A stretch of 64,000 bases of DNA, taken from the NCBI GenBank assembly GCA_035525785.1, contig DATLDQ010000043.1, forward strand, positions 1-64,000. Direction: 5' to 3'. Below, piece after piece: positions 1 to 8,294 of the stretch; position 1 is the stretch's first letter, and each line of letters starts with the position of its first letter. The DNA comes from CADEED01 sp035525785 (GTDB taxonomy: Bacteria; Pseudomonadota; Gammaproteobacteria; Steroidobacterales; Steroidobacteraceae). A program made the position numbers and the translations under genes. The notes beneath the pieces are model-generated. The model was not told the origin of the DNA and searched no databases. It saw only the letters and a list, made by a program, of their open reading frames with translations.

Positions 1-1
1 G

Positions 2-163
2 TACCTCGGGGATGACAAGACCCGTCCGACCGACGACGTGGTGCTGCGCATGCTGCTGAGTCCGCGCGCGGACAAGGTGGCGGAGAAGATGGTCCAGTCG
101 GCATACCGGCGCGCGTTGCAGAACTTCGAGCGGTATGACACGACCGTTTTCATGAACTCCTGA
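2..163 (+). CDS. C-terminal fragment of an unrecognised protein
   Basis: An open frame enters from the left edge and ends at TGA 161-163, giving 53 visible residues. The tail is charged and looks helical (ADKVAEKMVQSAYRRALQNF), then ends YDTTVFMNS. I do not recognise a family and the start lies outside the window. The stop codon is fused to a degenerate copy of the ATTCCTCATTTG repeat seen around the RAYT gene at 24.8-25.6 kb. The next gene, nhaA, converges on it. Confidence 0.55.
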   Translation, partial: YLGDDKTRPTDDVVLRMLLSPRADKVAEKMVQSAYRRALQNFERYDTTVFMNS

Positions 164-193
164 CATTCCTCATTTGATGGCAGATGGGAACGG
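160..193. repeat. Degenerate RAYT-type repeat copy
   Basis: The stretch GACATTCCTCATTTG followed by an imperfect match to the second half resembles the repeat at 24779-24823, 25563-25607 and 34732-34775. The left half matches exactly over 15 bases; the right half has decayed (ATGGCAGATGGGAACGG instead of CTAGCAAATGGGGACAG). It overlaps the stop codon of the upstream partial gene, as other copies in this window do. Confidence 0.55.
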
Positions 194-255
194 GAAGTAG
201 TCGAGGGATGAGCGCGGGTTGAAGAGACTCCGGCGCTCACTTTCGGGCGGAATCA

Positions 256-304
256 AAAGGGGACAGATTTATTTTCCTGGGATGAAAATAAATCTGTCCC
301 CTTT
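256..304. repeat. GGGGACAG palindrome, AT-rich type
   Basis: Two 21-base perfect inverted arms (256-276 and 284-304) are separated by 7 bases. The outer ends read AAAGGGGACAGAT and the inner part is AT-rich. Very similar palindromes occur at 17623-17672 and 39648-39727. It sits in the convergent gap between the unknown gene fragment and nhaA. It could fold into a strong hairpin and end transcription from either side, but it is present as a dispersed repeat family. Confidence 0.85.
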
Positions 305-354
305 CTATTCCCCCCGGGATGAAGCTACGGCAACCGACGCGGCATGGGGGAAAC

Positions 355-1506
355 TCAGGGTGTCCTGGGCAGAGTCGCTTTCAGCCAAACGAAGCCGAGT
401 ACACCGGCAAGCAGGGAACCCAGGAGGGCCGCGAGTTTCGATTCGTTGATCACGGTGACGTCGCTGGCGAAGGCGAGATTGGTGATGAAAATGGACATGG
501 TGAAACCGATGCCGCCGATGAGGCCGGCGCCGGCCATATGGGGCCAGCGGACGCCGGCAGGTAGTGAGCAAAGGCCCGCGGCCACGGCGAAGCCGCTCAT
601 GAGCAGGACGCCGAGGGGCTTGCCTAGCAGCAACCCGAGCGCGATGCCCAAGCTGTTGGCGGCGGCGAGGTGGGGTATCGACTCTGCGTCGAGCACCATG
701 CCGGTGTTCGCGAGGGCGAACAGCGGAAGGATGACGAAGGCCACGGGGTGGTGCAGCCGGTGCATCAGCGTCTGCGAAGGTGACTGAGCATCCGGTCGTT
801 TCGCGATGAAAGGGATGGCGAACGCCAGCATCACGCCGGCGATGGAGGCGTGGATGCCGGCATTCAGCAGGCAGAACCACATTGCCGCGCCGCCCAGCAG
901 ATATGGCCACAGCGCCATTACGCGAAGGGGACGATTGAGCAACAGCAGCGCGGCCCAGATGCCAAGCGCGCCGGCGAGATACGCCACGGAGATCTCCGAC
1001 GTGTATACCGCCGCAATCAGCGCGATGGCGCCGAGATCGTCGATGACCGCGAACGCCACGACGAACACCTTGAGCGCGGGGGGTACGCGAGCTCCTAGCA
1101 AGGCCAGTATCCCGAGCGCGAAGGCAATGTCCGTCGCCATCGGAATGCCGAAGCCCGCCTGCGTCGACTGCCCCGCGTTTAGGGCGAAGTGGAGCAGCGC
1201 CGGCGCGGCCATGCCGCCGACCGCCGCGAATACCGGCAGCAGCGCGCCACGTGGGTTCGATAGCTCGCCCACGTAAATCTCGCGCTCCAGCTCGAGCCCG
1301 ATGAGCAGGAAGAACACCGCCATCAGCGCGTCGTTGATCCAGTGCTCGACGGTCAGCGGCCCGAGAGATGTTTGCCAAGTGGCGAGATAGCCGTGCCCGG
1401 CCGGTGAGTTCGCCAGCGCCAGCGACACGATGGTGCAGGCGATGAGCAGCACGCCCCCGAATTGTTCGGAGCGGGCAAAGCGTAGGAATGTGGCGGTGAG
1501 ATTCAT
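355..1506 (-). CDS. nhaA: Na+/H+ antiporter NhaA
   Basis: This 383-residue inner-membrane protein exchanges external protons for cytoplasmic Na+ or Li+ in pH and sodium homeostasis. Its length is close to that of E. coli NhaA (388). The ion-binding aspartates are present: ATDIAF at residues 124-129 contains Asp126, matching E. coli Asp133, and VIDDLGA at 154-160 contains Asp156/Asp157, matching Asp163/Asp164. The N-terminal region shows the family pattern MAVFFLLIGLELERE. It starts 39 bases from a divergent KefB/C-like antiporter. A TAAGAT hexamer on the minus strand about 11 bases before the ATG is a possible -10 element. Confidence 0.95.
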   Translation of the reverse strand: MNLTATFLRFARSEQFGGVLLIACTIVSLALANSPAGHGYLATWQTSLGPLTVEHWINDALMAVFFLLIGLELEREIYVGELSNPRGALLPVFAAVGGMAAPALLHFALNAGQSTQAGFGIPMATDIAFALGILALLGARVPPALKVFVVAFAVIDDLGAIALIAAVYTSEISVAYLAGALGIWAALLLLNRPLRVMALWPYLLGGAAMWFCLLNAGIHASIAGVMLAFAIPFIAKRPDAQSPSQTLMHRLHHPVAFVILPLFALANTGMVLDAESIPHLAAANSLGIALGLLLGKPLGVLLMSGFAVAAGLCSLPAGVRWPHMAGAGLIGGIGFTMSIFITNLAFASDVTVINESKLAALLGSLLAGVLGFVWLKATLPRTP

Positions 1507-1545
1507 GGCGCGCGGCCATCTTACGACGTGCTAACTTTCGGGTGA
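1507..1545. promoter_or_regulatory. 39-bp divergent promoter region nhaA / Kef-like
   Basis: This short gap must serve two divergent antiporter genes. On the minus strand TAAGAT lies 11 bases before the nhaA ATG. On the plus strand TAACTT (1532-1537) lies 8 bases before the ATG at 1546. Both would give very short leaders. The -35 regions would have to fall inside the opposite gene's leader or coding start, so the two promoters probably interfere. This is inferred from sequence alone. Confidence 0.4.
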
Positions 1546-3519
1546 ATGGCCGAATCACCCCTAGCGCTAGTCATCGTACTGCTCGCCGCATCGGTGTTCG
1601 TCGTCACGCTGGCGCGGCGGCTGGGCCTACCGTCCATCCTGGGATACGTGACCGTCGGCCTGATCCTCGGCCCGCATGCGACCGGGGTCTTTCCCGAATC
1701 CGAGATCACACATCTGCTGTCGGAGCTCGGCGTGGTGTTCCTGCTGTTCACGCTGGGGTTGGAGTTCTCGTGGCCGCGCATGGTGGCGCTGCGTCGCGAG
1801 GTGTTCGGCCTCGGCGCACTGCAGGTGTTCGGCACCACGGCCGCGGTCGCGTTGATCGCGCGCATCTTCGATCTCGCGTGGGCGCAGTGCATCGTGCTGG
1901 GCGGTGTGGTGGCCATGAGCTCGACGGTACTCATCGTGCAGCAGCTCGCCGAGCGGGCCGAGCTCAACCGCACGCATGGACGCCTGGCGTTCAGCGTCGT
2001 GTTGTTCCAGGACATCGCGGTGGTGCCATTCCTCGCGCTGGCTGCGGCGCTGGCGCCGGGGGGCGAGGCGTTCACGCTGGGCAACACGCTCAAGCTCGTG
2101 GGCGCGGGCACGCTGGCGGTACTGGTGGTGCTGGCGGCGGGGCGATGGTTGCTGCGGCCGCTGCTCTACATCATCGCCAACAGCCGTTTGCGCGAGCTCT
2201 TCACACTGGCGGTGCTGCTGGTGGCGCTGGCCTCGGCGTGGGCTTCGCAGCTCGCGGGATTGTCGATGGCGCTCGGCGCTTTCCTCGCGGGAATGATGCT
2301 CGCCGAAACCGAATACAGTCACCAGGTCGAAAGCGTAATCCGGCCGTTCCGCGACATCCTGCTGGGGCTTTTCTTCATTTCGGTGGGCATGCTGCTCGAC
2401 TTCTACGCGCTGTGGAGCGAGTTCTGGCTGATCATCGCGCTGCTGCTCGCCCTGGTGCTGGTGAAGGCGGTCATCGCGTCGCTCGCCACGCGCGTCTTCG
2501 TGGATTCCAATTTCAAGGCGCTGCGCACCGGCCTCACGCTCGCGGTCGGTGGCGAGTTCGGCATCGCGCTGCTCACGCTGCTGCTGCAGAACCAGTCCAT
2601 CGACCCCGCGATCGCACAGCCGCTGCTCGTGGCCGTGGTGCTCGCCATGGTTCTCGCGCCCCTCATGCTGGCCAACAACAAGCGGATCGCGCGATTGCTG
2701 CTCGGTGAGCGCGGTCCACCGAAGACCGCCATCGAGCGCGAGGACGCCGTGACGCAGGCCGTGGCAAAGCGCGAGCACGTGATCCTGTGCGGGTTCGGGC
2801 GCGTCGGACAGAACGTCGCGCGCGTGCTCGAAGCCCAGGGCTTCGAATACATCGCCATCGACCTGGATGCCGTACGTGTACGTGCCGCCCGGCAGATGGG
2901 ACAGCCCGTGGTATACGGCGACTCGGCCGACGAGCAGGTGCTGGAGGAGGTGGGCCTCGCGAACGCCAACGCGGTCGTGATCTCGTTCTCCGACAACAAC
3001 ACGGCGCTGGCGATATTGCGCAGCCTGCGCAAGCTGCGCGAAGACGTGCCGGTGCTGGTGCGCACGCCCGATGACTCTCGCGCGGGCGAACTGAAAGCGG
3101 CCGGTGCGACCGAGGTGGTGCCGGAGGCATTCGAAGCCAGCCTCATGCTGGCTTCGCACGTGCTCATGTCGCTCAAACTACCGGCCGCCACGGTCATGCG
3201 CACGATGGCGGAGCTGCGCGGCAACCGCTACGAGATGCTGCGCACCGTGGTCGGCGGCGGCGAGGATCCCGGCGTCGAGGCCGGGTTCGCCGAGCAGGTG
3301 CGCTCCGTGGTGCTGCCGCCGGGTTCCTGGTGCATCGGCAAGAACGTGGACGAAGTGCGCAGGGCCGGTGCGCAGGTAGCGTTCACGAGCATCCGCCGGC
3401 AGGGCATCCTCGGTCGTGAGCCCTCGGGGGACACACAGTTCGAGGACGGCGACATCGTAGTGATCTACGGTACGCCCGACGCGCTGGAACACGCCGAGGC
3501 AGTCTTGCTGGCCGGCTGA
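1546..3519 (+). CDS. CPA2 monovalent cation:proton antiporter, KefB/KefC-like
   Basis: This 657-residue protein has an N-terminal Na_H_Exchanger domain of about 12 membrane segments (residues 1-390). A TrkA_N/RCK domain follows from about residue 410, with the Rossmann glycine motif CGFGRVGQNVA. A TrkA_C-like domain lies near the end, around residues 570-655. The family exports K+ or Na+ against protons, gated by nucleotide or glutathione adducts on the RCK domain. Whether it is glutathione-gated like KefC cannot be told from sequence. The stop overlaps the next ATG by one base (TGATG), suggesting translational coupling. Confidence 0.88.
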   Translation: MAESPLALVIVLLAASVFVVTLARRLGLPSILGYVTVGLILGPHATGVFPESEITHLLSELGVVFLLFTLGLEFSWPRMVALRREVFGLGALQVFGTTAAVALIARIFDLAWAQCIVLGGVVAMSSTVLIVQQLAERAELNRTHGRLAFSVVLFQDIAVVPFLALAAALAPGGEAFTLGNTLKLVGAGTLAVLVVLAAGRWLLRPLLYIIANSRLRELFTLAVLLVALASAWASQLAGLSMALGAFLAGMMLAETEYSHQVESVIRPFRDILLGLFFISVGMLLDFYALWSEFWLIIALLLALVLVKAVIASLATRVFVDSNFKALRTGLTLAVGGEFGIALLTLLLQNQSIDPAIAQPLLVAVVLAMVLAPLMLANNKRIARLLLGERGPPKTAIEREDAVTQAVAKREHVILCGFGRVGQNVARVLEAQGFEYIAIDLDAVRVRAARQMGQPVVYGDSADEQVLEEVGLANANAVVISFSDNNTALAILRSLRKLREDVPVLVRTPDDSRAGELKAAGATEVVPEAFEASLMLASHVLMSLKLPAATVMRTMAELRGNRYEMLRTVVGGGEDPGVEAGFAEQVRSVVLPPGSWCIGKNVDEVRRAGAQVAFTSIRRQGILGREPSGDTQFEDGDIVVIYGTPDALEHAEAVLLAG

Positions 3520-4508
3520 TGGCGAAGCTGCGCAGCCTCGTGTCGCTGATCCTGCTGCTGCTGCTGGCGGCGGTGGTTTCCCTCTACTCGCTGCGATCAC
3601 TCTGGCATCGCGATGCGCCGCCATCCGTCGAGGGGACGCCCGCCGTGGTGATTCCGCGAGTGGCTCCTTCCGGCGACCCGCCGCGTGACTCCGTCACGCC
3701 GAAGGTTCCGGTTGCGGCCGCGGAACGGCAGGTCCCGGCGAACGCGATTGCGCAGGCATTCCGCGCGGCGACCGATTACCTGGAATTCGTGCGCGGCATC
3801 CACGGTGCCGCGAAGGCTGGCGACCCGGCCGCGCAGTACTACCTGTTCCGCTCGCTGGAATACTGTCACGGTTTGTTCCGCGCGTACTTCGGCCGCCCCG
3901 GGAAGAGCCGCACTCTCGACGAAGGCCTGCAATGGGCGGCTCGCGGTGCGCCCGCACTCGACGTCGATGAGGCCCGCCGCGTCAATGATCGTTGCCGCGC
4001 GCTCGAGGAATCCGACCTCACCGTCTTCGGCGAGCGCGAACAGTGGCTGCAGAGCGCCGCTCTGGCGGGTCAGCCCAACGCCCAGGTCGAGTACGCGGGC
4101 AAGCTCTTGTTCTCATCGAATGACCTGCCAGGCGAGGAGTCGGCACGCTCACGCGAGGACGCGCGCGACCTGGTGCGCAAGGCGCTGGCTTCGCATGATC
4201 CGGAAGTGATCTTCGCGGCGGGCAATCTCGTCGCCCTGCGCACAGCGCACCCCGAGAAAGACCACGACGTGCTGGCCTGGATGCTCGCGGCCTGCGACCG
4301 TGGAATGGATTGCGGTCCAGCGGACGAACGCACCAGGACGATCTGCCGCTTCGACAGCAATTGTCAGCCCTACGAATCGCTGGTGGACATGGTCCGTCGC
4401 CAGGTCGAGGATTTCCCCGGCGTCGAAGGCAGGTCCCGCGAGATCAACCGCCTCATCGACGACGGTGACTGGGACGCTTTGGGCTTCGGTTCGGCGGGTT
4501 CTCCTTGA
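3519..4508 (+). CDS. Unrecognised membrane-anchored periplasmic protein, possibly Sel1/TPR-like
   Basis: This 329-residue protein begins with an uncleaved-looking hydrophobic segment (SLILLLLLAAVVSLYSL, residues 7-23), followed by a proline-rich linker and a soluble helical region. Phrases such as AAKAGDPAAQYYLF and AALAGQPNAQVEYAGKL resemble Sel1-type repeats, which usually mediate protein contacts. Several cysteines in the last third (CDRGMDC, CRFDSNC) could form disulphides. Its start overlaps the antiporter stop, so the two are probably co-expressed. The 3' end overlaps the convergent iron-permease-like gene by 56 bases. Function unknown. Confidence 0.7.
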   Translation: MAKLRSLVSLILLLLLAAVVSLYSLRSLWHRDAPPSVEGTPAVVIPRVAPSGDPPRDSVTPKVPVAAAERQVPANAIAQAFRAATDYLEFVRGIHGAAKAGDPAAQYYLFRSLEYCHGLFRAYFGRPGKSRTLDEGLQWAARGAPALDVDEARRVNDRCRALEESDLTVFGEREQWLQSAALAGQPNAQVEYAGKLLFSSNDLPGEESARSREDARDLVRKALASHDPEVIFAAGNLVALRTAHPEKDHDVLAWMLAACDRGMDCGPADERTRTICRFDSNCQPYESLVDMVRRQVEDFPGVEGRSREINRLIDDGDWDALGFGSAGSP

Positions 4509-4932
4509 GATCGCCGATCTCCGGCACACCCTGATCGCTTCGTCCACCGTGTTCGCCCTTGCGCGCTTTTTCGGCCAGTTGCACGTACACGGCGCGGATC
4601 TTCCCGAGTTCCTTCTCCTCCAGTTCTTCCATGTCCATGAGCATGTTGTGCGCGCCCGGCGTGACGCGCAGCAGCTCGTCGAGCTTGATCTGCACGGCTT
4701 CGGCGTCGCGGTTCTGCGTGCTCTGGATCAGGAACACCATGAGGAAGGTGATGATGGTCGTGCCGGTGTTGATCACCAGCTGCCAGGTGTCGCTGAAATG
4801 GAAGATAGGGCCGGTGATGGCCCAGGCGGCCACGATCAATACCGCGAGAACGAACGTGACGGGCTGGCCGGTGGTGGACGCGGTGCGCTTGGTGAAGCGC
4901 GTGAACCAGGAAGCGGATTTCGCGGGAGTCAT
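4453..4932 (-). CDS. Low-affinity iron permease family protein
   Basis: The protein has 159 residues. Two membrane segments lie near residues 22-42 and 52-70 (PVTFVLAVLIVAAWAITGP and NTGTTIITFLMVFLIQST), followed by the family hallmark QNRDAEAVQIKLDELLR and a charged helix. This matches the bacterial family annotated as low-affinity iron permease after yeast Fet4; direct iron transport by the bacterial proteins is poorly established. The ATG at 4932 has GAGGG and TTGGAA just upstream. The C-terminal tail is basic and proline-rich and is encoded opposite the end of the convergent gene. Confidence 0.8.
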   Translation of the reverse strand: MTPAKSASWFTRFTKRTASTTGQPVTFVLAVLIVAAWAITGPIFHFSDTWQLVINTGTTIITFLMVFLIQSTQNRDAEAVQIKLDELLRVTPGAHNMLMDMEELEEKELGKIRAVYVQLAEKARKGEHGGRSDQGVPEIGDLKENPPNRSPKRPSHRRR

Positions 4933-5034
4933 GTTCCAACCCTCTTGTCGTGCATGTACGAGAGGTTAGTCCGTGGCGTCCGCCGGCAGGTCAGACGGAG
5001 TTGGCTTTGTTTGTCAGAGTGCCGCCAAGGCTGA

Positions 5035-5961
5035 TCAAGCGGCTCGCGACTTGGTAACCGAGAGGACGAGCACACTGCCGACGATCATCGCGGAGCCGAG
5101 CACCTGCCACAGGTTGAGCCGCTCATGGAAGAACAGCGCGGCCAGCACGATGGTCGTCGGCGGCCCGATGGTGCTGCCGATCGCGGCGCGCGACGCGCCG
5201 ACGCGGCGCATGCCTTCCGCCTGCAGCAGACCCGGCACGAACATGCACGCGATGCCGAGCACGGCGAGCAACAGCCATTCGGGGCCATCGAGCGCGCGCA
5301 CCTCGTCGAACGACCTGAACGCCGCGAAGTGGATTGCCAGCAGCACCGCGGCCGAAATCATCGCGATGGCTGCGAAGCGCGTGCTGCCGAGCTCGCGCGT
5401 GTAGCGCGCGCCGATGAGGAAATACACGGCGGTGGTCAGGGCCGCGATCAGCACGAGGCCGGCTCCGAAGAGATTGGCGCGCAGCTCCGCGAGATCGATG
5501 CCACCCATGGCGAAGAAGATGCCGACGTAAGTCAGCAGCATGGCCCAGACCACGCGCGCCTCCGGCGCACGGCGCTCGATCGATGCACCCAGCGCCACCA
5601 CCATGGCGGGGTAACTGAACAGCAGTACGCGTTCCACCGAGGCGTCGATGAGCATGAGCGCCCAGAAATCCACCAACGCGCCCACGTAGTAACAGACAAC
5701 GCCTGCGAGCATGGCCGCGAAGAACGCACGCGCGCGGATGCGCGGTGCGGCGCCGGTCGTTGGCCCGGACCTGCGCAGGGCCAGCCACGCGAACAGCGGC
5801 ATGGCGAACAGCGCCCGCACGGTGACCAGCACCTCGAACCCGACCCCACGCTGGTAGAGCAGCTTGCCGAAAATGCCTTTGCTGGCGAACAGCATGGCCG
5901 CCAGGGCCACGCAGAGCATGCCCGTGCGGTCGCGCTGAGTGGTTAGGGACGATTCGTTCAT
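5035..5961 (-). CDS. DMT-superfamily (EamA) transporter
   Basis: This 308-residue inner-membrane protein has about ten membrane segments arranged as two EamA repeats. The family exports small metabolites or drugs; the substrate is not predictable. I chose ATG 5961 (MNESSLTTQR) because AGGA lies 6 bases upstream; an in-frame GTG at 5985 would add eight residues without a better ribosome site. The second repeat contains the typical GSTIGPPTTIVLAALFFHER. It is divergent from the M64 lipoprotein gene, with 85 bases between starts. Confidence 0.85.
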   Translation of the reverse strand: MNESSLTTQRDRTGMLCVALAAMLFASKGIFGKLLYQRGVGFEVLVTVRALFAMPLFAWLALRRSGPTTGAAPRIRARAFFAAMLAGVVCYYVGALVDFWALMLIDASVERVLLFSYPAMVVALGASIERRAPEARVVWAMLLTYVGIFFAMGGIDLAELRANLFGAGLVLIAALTTAVYFLIGARYTRELGSTRFAAIAMISAAVLLAIHFAAFRSFDEVRALDGPEWLLLAVLGIACMFVPGLLQAEGMRRVGASRAAIGSTIGPPTTIVLAALFFHERLNLWQVLGSAMIVGSVLVLSVTKSRAA

Positions 5962-6046
5962 CTTCGATCCTGTGCGACGAGCCACAGCTTATTGCATTCG
6001 AGCCGGGCAGTTGGCCAAATACGGCCTGAGCAGGGGAGGAATTCAC

Positions 6047-8257
6047 TTGGCCATCGGCAATCCCGGGTTTCGCGTGACGGTCCTGCTGCTCGTGTCGGCT
6101 GCATGTCTCGTCGCTTGCGGCGGTGGTGGATCCGGCGGTGCCGCGCCGGCGCCGCCGGTCACCACGCCGTCCGGTACGGCCCCCGTGGCTGCGTCCGCCA
6201 CTCTGTCTACCGACGAAGACACACCGCTCACGGGGACGCTTTCGGCCCAGGATGCCGAGGGTGACCCGATGAGCTTTGGCGTGACGCAAACACCGCTGAA
6301 TGGCACGGTGGTCGTCGAGCCCACCACCGGGCAATTCACCTATACGCCCAGGGCGGATTTCTCGGGCAGCGATGGATTCTCGTTCTCCGCGGCGGATCGT
6401 CGCCTCGTTTCCGCCCCAGCCCGCGTCACGATACAGGTGAGCTCCATCAATGACCCTCCGGTGATCCAGGTGCTGAAATCACCCGGCGCCGGTGAATCCG
6501 GCAAGACTGTTTCAGCGACACTGCAGGTGAGCGACCCGGAGACGCGAGTTGCATCTTACGAGGTGACTTTCGCCGATGGTTCGACGGTGCCTGGTCTCTC
6601 GATGCGACCGGAAGGTTTCGACTTCCCGCTGGCCGTGACGGATCACCCCGTCACCCTGCAATATCGCGTGCGGGTGTTCGACACGGACGGCAACGTCACG
6701 CAGCGTGAATTCACCACCATCGACTGCCCCGTGTCCGCGTCGGGCAACGTGGTGACGCTCGCCGGCGATGTCGCCTCACCCGGCGTGCAGTGGGTGATCA
6801 CCGGCGACGGCTACACCGCGAGCGAACGCCAGAATCTGCTGCAACAGGCATTCGAAGCCTTCGACTTCACGCTATCGCAGCCCACGATCGCCCGGCACCG
6901 GGCGGGGTGGAACGTCCACGTGGTGATGGTCGCCTCGGCGCAGTCCGGCGCGGATATACCGTCGCGCGGGTTTTTCCGCGATACCGCCTTCGATGGCCGC
7001 GTCGAGTGCGGTCTCGCGCGTCTCGCCTGCGTGGACTGGGCCAAGGTGCACGAACGGGTACTGCCGGAGATCGTTTTCGACGAACTGCTGGTGATACTCA
7101 ATTCGCAGGAACGCGCCGGCAGCGGCGCGTCCGACGGCGCCGTGGTGAGCTATGGCGGTGGTGCGGGTGCGCGCGTCGCCTTGCACGAGCTGGGGCACAC
7201 CTTCGCTGACCTGGCAGACGAATACGTCGACGCCGATATCGCGCCGGGTTTTGCCGCCATCTATGTCGAAGGCGCGCACGCCAACGTGACGCGACTCACT
7301 GATCCGCAGCAGATTCCCTGGCGACATTGGTTCGCCGACCCGGCCCGCATCCCCACGCTGCCCGGCGAGAGCGGCATCGGGCGCTTCGCAGGTTCTTACT
7401 ACCACTCCACGGGTTACTACCGGCCCGCCGACCAGAGCTTCATGCGCGACGACTCGGGCCCGGTAACCGTGGTGCACGCGGAGGCCTGGGTGCGCGCGCT
7501 GCATGACCATGTGGACCCAGCTAACTACAGCCATCCCGCGCCGGGCAACGTCGCGATGCACGCGACTGCGCGCACCTTCACCGTGCCGCGGGTCTTTCCC
7601 GCGAGCGTGCAGTCGTTGCGCTGGTACCTCGACGGCGTCGAAGATGCGTCCGCACGCGATGACGGCGAGTATGCCTGCTGCACAGGCTTGTCCGGCAGGC
7701 ACACGTTGCAGGCGAGTTTCGCGGACATCACCGAGGTCATACGTGCGCCCGGCGCCACCGAGGGCAGCGCCTCGGTCCGCTGGGATCTCGACATCGATCC
7801 GGACGCGTCCGGGCTGGCGCCGCCTCAGAAGGCGCAGGCATACCCGCAGAACATGCCTGCTCGCGGCGTCATCGTCCGCATGCGCGTGGATGGCTCCGGA
7901 CACCACGTGGTCGGGCTCATGCCGACCGCGCGACCCATGCGACGGTCCGAGAGGCCCGCGACCTCGGCAGACTCGATCCGCTTCACGCTCACCGATGCCG
8001 CGGATGCGACCCTGGCTACGGGCGTCGTCGCGGATCCGCGCATCCTGCGCGGCATGCTGGGCGCTCATGGCAGGCCGGGGCACGCCATCGAGCGGCTCGA
8101 GACCGGGCACTACCTCATCCGCGCCAACAACGTGCCGGGGCTGCGCTTTCTACGCATCGAGCCCGCGGGCGCGGCACCAGCCAAAGTCTCGCCCGAGACC
8201 GGCCAGGACATCGCCCGCGCGCAGGTGTTCGACCTCGCGCCGCTGCTTCGCGAGTGA
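6047..8257 (+). CDS. Secreted lipoprotein with Ig-like/cadherin-like and M64 metallopeptidase domains
   Basis: I chose TTG 6047 because GGGGAGGA (6033-6040) is ideally placed upstream and because it leaves a short lipoprotein signal peptide ending LVAC just before a glycine-rich linker. This gives 736 residues. A first domain of about 90 residues (EDTPLTGTLSAQDAEGDP ... YTPRADFSGSDGFSF) is a VCBS/cadherin-like Ig fold. The middle carries HELGHTFADLADEY, the zinc-binding signature of the IgA-peptidase M64 family (Peptidase_M64). The last 230 residues look like beta-rich adhesion or binding modules. It likely acts on extracellular protein or peptide at the outer membrane. The substrate is unknown. 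Confidence 0.82.
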   Translation: MAIGNPGFRVTVLLLVSAACLVACGGGGSGGAAPAPPVTTPSGTAPVAASATLSTDEDTPLTGTLSAQDAEGDPMSFGVTQTPLNGTVVVEPTTGQFTYTPRADFSGSDGFSFSAADRRLVSAPARVTIQVSSINDPPVIQVLKSPGAGESGKTVSATLQVSDPETRVASYEVTFADGSTVPGLSMRPEGFDFPLAVTDHPVTLQYRVRVFDTDGNVTQREFTTIDCPVSASGNVVTLAGDVASPGVQWVITGDGYTASERQNLLQQAFEAFDFTLSQPTIARHRAGWNVHVVMVASAQSGADIPSRGFFRDTAFDGRVECGLARLACVDWAKVHERVLPEIVFDELLVILNSQERAGSGASDGAVVSYGGGAGARVALHELGHTFADLADEYVDADIAPGFAAIYVEGAHANVTRLTDPQQIPWRHWFADPARIPTLPGESGIGRFAGSYYHSTGYYRPADQSFMRDDSGPVTVVHAEAWVRALHDHVDPANYSHPAPGNVAMHATARTFTVPRVFPASVQSLRWYLDGVEDASARDDGEYACCTGLSGRHTLQASFADITEVIRAPGATEGSASVRWDLDIDPDASGLAPPQKAQAYPQNMPARGVIVRMRVDGSGHHVVGLMPTARPMRRSERPATSADSIRFTLTDAADATLATGVVADPRILRGMLGAHGRPGHAIERLETGHYLIRANNVPGLRFLRIEPAGAAPAKVSPETGQDIARAQVFDLAPLLRE

Positions 8258-8278
8258 TACCCGGGCCGGACAATTCTG

Positions 8279-8284
8279 TAGAAT
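8279..8284 (+). promoter_or_regulatory. Candidate -10 element for ppc (TAGAAT)
   Basis: TAGAAT ends 10 bases before the GTG start of ppc, and no Shine-Dalgarno sequence lies between. If used, the transcript would have a leader of only a few bases. The surrounding GTAGAATTCC resembles the GTGGAATA blocks before phzF-like and mpg starts. No convincing -35 was seen. Confidence 0.35.
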
Positions 8285-8294
8285 TCCGCGCTCC

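Noticed and set aside
7503..8294. In-frame upstream extension of ppc
   Set aside because: It overlaps the M64 lipoprotein in another frame and encodes arginine/serine-rich shadow sequence; GTG 8295 gives the family N-terminus.
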